Shown here: one piece after another, positions 6,806 through 8,910 of the stretch
Layout of the letters: the number at the start of each line of letters is the position of its first letter
Position numbering within the stretch: position 1 is the first letter of the stretch
The notes under the pieces: generated by a model
Databases searched by the model: none
What the model was told of the DNA's origin: nothing
What the model saw: the letters and a program-made list of their open reading frames with translations, nothing else
From: Gammaproteobacteria bacterium RIFCSPHIGHO2_12_FULL_37_14
GTDB taxonomy: Bacteria > Pseudomonadota > Gammaproteobacteria > DSM-16500
NCBI GenBank assembly: GCA_001801485.1
Contig: MGXV01000013.1
Location: 1 to 8,910, forward strand
Reading direction: 5' to 3'
Length of the DNA: 8,910 nt
Made by a program: the position numbers and the translations under genes

Positions 6806-6811
6806 AGTATA
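6806..6811 (-). promoter_or_regulatory. Possible -10 element upstream of the FAH-family operon
   Basis: TATACT on the minus strand (5 of 6 matches) in the 109-bp gap between the TpsB gene and the FAH-family gene. No convincing -35 is found at 16-18 bp. No terminator hairpin is visible in the gap either, so read-through from the TpsB gene is possible. Confidence 0.2.
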
Positions 6812-6861
6812 CTGAACAAACTACATGATTAGTACTGCAAACAAACAGATGTCTAGAGCAT

Positions 6862-8601
6862 TTAAAAATTCAGATTAATTGAAAAAAATCCTCGAGGACC
6901 TCGGCCAGTTTGACCAACTGCTACTAATGAAGCAATCGTTTTTGTTAATGGTTTAGCCATATAAAGATTACCATTTACATTTTTCAAAATAGTAAAGCGA
7001 ACACCATATCCAGCATCACTTGCACTAACTTTAGCTGCTTGATTAGTCGTATCAATATTCCACACCGCACCAATATCATAAAAAATATAAAATTGTGTGG
7101 ATTTTAATAAAAACCATTCAGGATTCGCATCAACACGTAATTCAACCTTTCCAGCTAACCCTCTATCGCCTACAATTTCCGAGGGATCATACGCTCGCCC
7201 GTAATCCGGTCCGCCAAAACCAAATTGTTGGCCAGATAATAAGGGGACCAATGACGTTTGTCCTTGACCAGCCACTAGCACCGAAAGATGATTTACAATT
7301 CCTTGCAGACGCATAACATTGACATTAAACAAAGTATAATTCGCACGGCCATCTGGTCGAGATAAATCGCCACTTGTACTGGCATTTAAAATATCCAATC
7401 CTCGTTGTACACCTAATCCAAATAAATTAATTCCTCTCCAACTATCCGAACGTTCAAATTGTCCAGAAAGATTTAAATAACGTACTCTATCATTATAAAA
7501 AGGCGCCGCTAATATCGTTGATACAGTATTTGAATAATTAAATGTTCCTTGCAACGTCAAGTTTTTAGTACGACTACGAATGATAGGATAATTTGCACCA
7601 AGATAGACATATTTGCTTCGTCCAACAACATCTAATGATTCTAAAGAAGAGCCTGGTGCAGTTTGAGTGTAATACCCTCCTATATTCACTCTAGCACCTG
7701 AACTTCCTGCTGCTTGATCATGCGTGAATTGAAAATATTTCATTTCTCTGGTTTGAGTACTCGTAATTGCCCGTAGTAAATTGGTATCCCCAGAAAATAA
7801 TAAAGAATTAATTTGTGCGCCTAGCGTTACCTCTCGCGGACCAAGATACCGACTGCTAAAGTTGTCATAAGCTAAATACCCTTGAAGAACTTTAAATTCA
7901 GTCACTAAATTTAAATCAGCCGCGCCTACTTTTGTTTTCGAAGGAACAAGCACCGATTTTACATCCGTTCCTGGCAAATCGTTCATGATTAACATGTAAT
8001 GCTCTAAATCTGCCATTTTCAGGGGAATCACATTTTGTACGCGCTTTCCATATTTCAATACAATAGGATCCACCCATTGCGGCTGGCCAGTGACTTCGAC
8101 TTTTGCAATATAACCTTCAATCACATTGACTTGAACCACGCCTTCTTTAATTTCCTGAGGCGGTAAATATGCTTTTGATAAAATATAGCCGTCATTACGG
8201 TATTTATTCGTCAGGTTATCTACTAAAACTAACAATTTAGCTAAAGTAATTTCCTGGTGATAATATGGCAAAAAAATAGCTTGTAACTCTGCAGAAGAAT
8301 AAACCGTATTACCGCTAATGATAACTTTATTTAATGTAAGCTTAATTTTTTCGGCACCCTCTATGAGAGGCTGGGATTCTGATGGTGCTTGAATTGAAGG
8401 TGCTCTGGCAGAACGCGTAGGTTGTTGTGTGGGAGCAATAAATGATTCGCCAACCCGGCTAGGATTAACTGTGCCTTCAGCTGTCGCTTGTGCTGGTGAT
8501 GTCACTGCCGCATACGCCGAAGAAAATGGATGGCTAAATCCATAGCCAGCTAAGCACAACAGCACAACATATTTTATTTTAGAATGGTAGGAAAATATCA
8601 A
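6862..8601 (-). CDS. Two-partner secretion outer membrane transporter, ShlB/FhaC/HecB (TpsB) family
   Basis: A 579-residue outer-membrane beta-barrel of the Omp85/TpsB superfamily. A signal peptide covers about residues 1-31 (Lys8/Lys10, core YVVLLCLAGYGF, cleavage near SSAYA). A Pro/Ser/Gln-rich linker follows (about 35-80), then a ShlB-type POTRA domain at about 86-163 with the typical close VNVIEGYI. The 16-strand-type barrel fills the rest. FGGPDYGRAYD (462-472) is the loop-6 region corresponding to the VRGY motif, with Arg469 kept. It is followed by GDRGLAGKVELR and a terminal Phe (INLNF), typical of outer-membrane proteins. Such proteins export a large TpsA exoprotein (haemolysin, adhesin), yet no TpsA is in the window. 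The TTG start at 8601 has AAGGA 11 nt upstream, a long spacing, so the start is less sure than the gene. Confidence 0.92.
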   Translation of the reverse strand: MIFSYHSKIKYVVLLCLAGYGFSHPFSSAYAAVTSPAQATAEGTVNPSRVGESFIAPTQQPTRSARAPSIQAPSESQPLIEGAEKIKLTLNKVIISGNTVYSSAELQAIFLPYYHQEITLAKLLVLVDNLTNKYRNDGYILSKAYLPPQEIKEGVVQVNVIEGYIAKVEVTGQPQWVDPIVLKYGKRVQNVIPLKMADLEHYMLIMNDLPGTDVKSVLVPSKTKVGAADLNLVTEFKVLQGYLAYDNFSSRYLGPREVTLGAQINSLLFSGDTNLLRAITSTQTREMKYFQFTHDQAAGSSGARVNIGGYYTQTAPGSSLESLDVVGRSKYVYLGANYPIIRSRTKNLTLQGTFNYSNTVSTILAAPFYNDRVRYLNLSGQFERSDSWRGINLFGLGVQRGLDILNASTSGDLSRPDGRANYTLFNVNVMRLQGIVNHLSVLVAGQGQTSLVPLLSGQQFGFGGPDYGRAYDPSEIVGDRGLAGKVELRVDANPEWFLLKSTQFYIFYDIGAVWNIDTTNQAAKVSASDAGYGVRFTILKNVNGNLYMAKPLTKTIASLVAVGQTGRGPRGFFSINLNF

Positions 8602-8749
8602 ACAGGCAAAAATCCTTATCTAGATTAATCTCCAAACATGAATGCTAACTTTTTTACTAACAATCAGCAAGGTATTGAAAAAGTAATTCCCGTTAAGCAT
8701 AATGCGCTGTAAACTTTTTTTGGTAGCTAACTGACTAGCAACGTTATCT

Positions 8750-8777
8750 AGTATATTTTTGACCTAATCGATGCAAA
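8750..8777 (-). promoter_or_regulatory. Candidate promoter of the TpsB gene
   Basis: On the minus strand, TTTGCA (8777-8772, 4 of 6) and TATACT (8755-8750, 5 of 6) are separated by 16 bp. This would give a leader of about 140 nt. The remainder of the 215-bp gap (8602-8816) holds no convincing gene or hairpin. Judged by eye only. Confidence 0.3.
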
Positions 8778-8816
8778 ATAATATTAGATTATCAATTTGT
8801 TTAACTTGTATCTTTG

Positions 8817-8910
8817 TTAAGCTGCTTGAATATCAATAACAAGTTTTTTACCTAATACATGCAACGCATCATCGATTAAGTCCAGTCTTGAATGATGATC
8901 AAGATCAAGG
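8817..8910 (-). CDS. C-terminal end of an unidentified protein, possibly a helix-turn-helix (XRE/HigA-like) regulator
   Basis: The last 30 codons of a frame entering from the right edge and ending in TAA at 8819-8817. The tail has the form RLDLIDDALHVLGKKLVIDI followed by QAA. A short helix ending in A-L-x-x-L-G-K-K-L-V-x-x-I is common at the C-terminus of small XRE-type DNA-binding proteins, including HigA-like antitoxins, where it follows the HTH and forms a beta strand. The fragment is too short to establish the family. If it is an antitoxin, a partner toxin gene should lie outside the window. Confidence 0.45.
   Translation of the reverse strand, partial: LDLDHHSRLDLIDDALHVLGKKLVIDIQAA

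Noticed and set aside
8620..8700. A 26-codon ATG frame (8700-8620, minus strand) in the gap before the TpsB gene, possible leader peptide.
   Set aside because: There is no clear ribosome binding site, no attenuator-like hairpin and no characteristic residue run, so it is probably chance.

Overview
The window is AT-rich gammaproteobacterial DNA. The best match for its origin is the Legionellales (a Legionella/Coxiella-like host-associated lineage). The main reason is a 3-hydroxybutyrate dehydrogenase gene followed 21 bp later by a patatin gene, the bdhA-patD arrangement described in Legionella pneumophila. The ten genes are tightly packed and nine lie on the minus strand. Several use GTG or TTG starts with convincing ribosome binding sites. 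No RNA genes, IS elements or CRISPR arrays are visible.

Left part (1-1353, minus strand): a bufferin-type RiPP cluster. It holds a secreted, cysteine-containing DUF2282 precursor (bufA, 889-1200), then a TVP38/TMEM64 (VTT/DedA-like) membrane protein (224-880), then the N-terminus of a DUF692/MNIO iron oxidase (bufB, 1-227), which starts inside the stop codon of the membrane protein gene. Established bufferin operons pair BufA with BufB, and commonly with BufC and a DoxX protein. The VTT protein between precursor and modifying enzyme is the most unusual point here. The cluster continues beyond the left edge.

Middle (1354-2727, plus strand): a CLC-family chloride transporter without CBS domains, transcribed divergently from bufA. 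It keeps the gating glutamate but has isoleucine where ClcA has the internal proton glutamate, and GHGVP in place of GSGIP. Its stop codon abuts that of the convergent patD with no base between.

Right-middle (2728-6752, minus strand): a probable four-gene catabolic operon in the order fumarylacetoacetate hydrolase-family enzyme, isobutyryl-CoA-dehydrogenase-like acyl-CoA dehydrogenase, bdhA, patD. Together the genes suggest use of acyl-CoA and ketone-body or polyhydroxybutyrate-derived carbon, with the patatin as a lipolytic partner.

Right end (6862-8910, minus strand): a ShlB/FhaC-type two-partner-secretion outer membrane transporter (TpsB) with no TpsA substrate gene in the window, then the last 30 codons of an unidentified protein that may be a small helix-turn-helix regulator.
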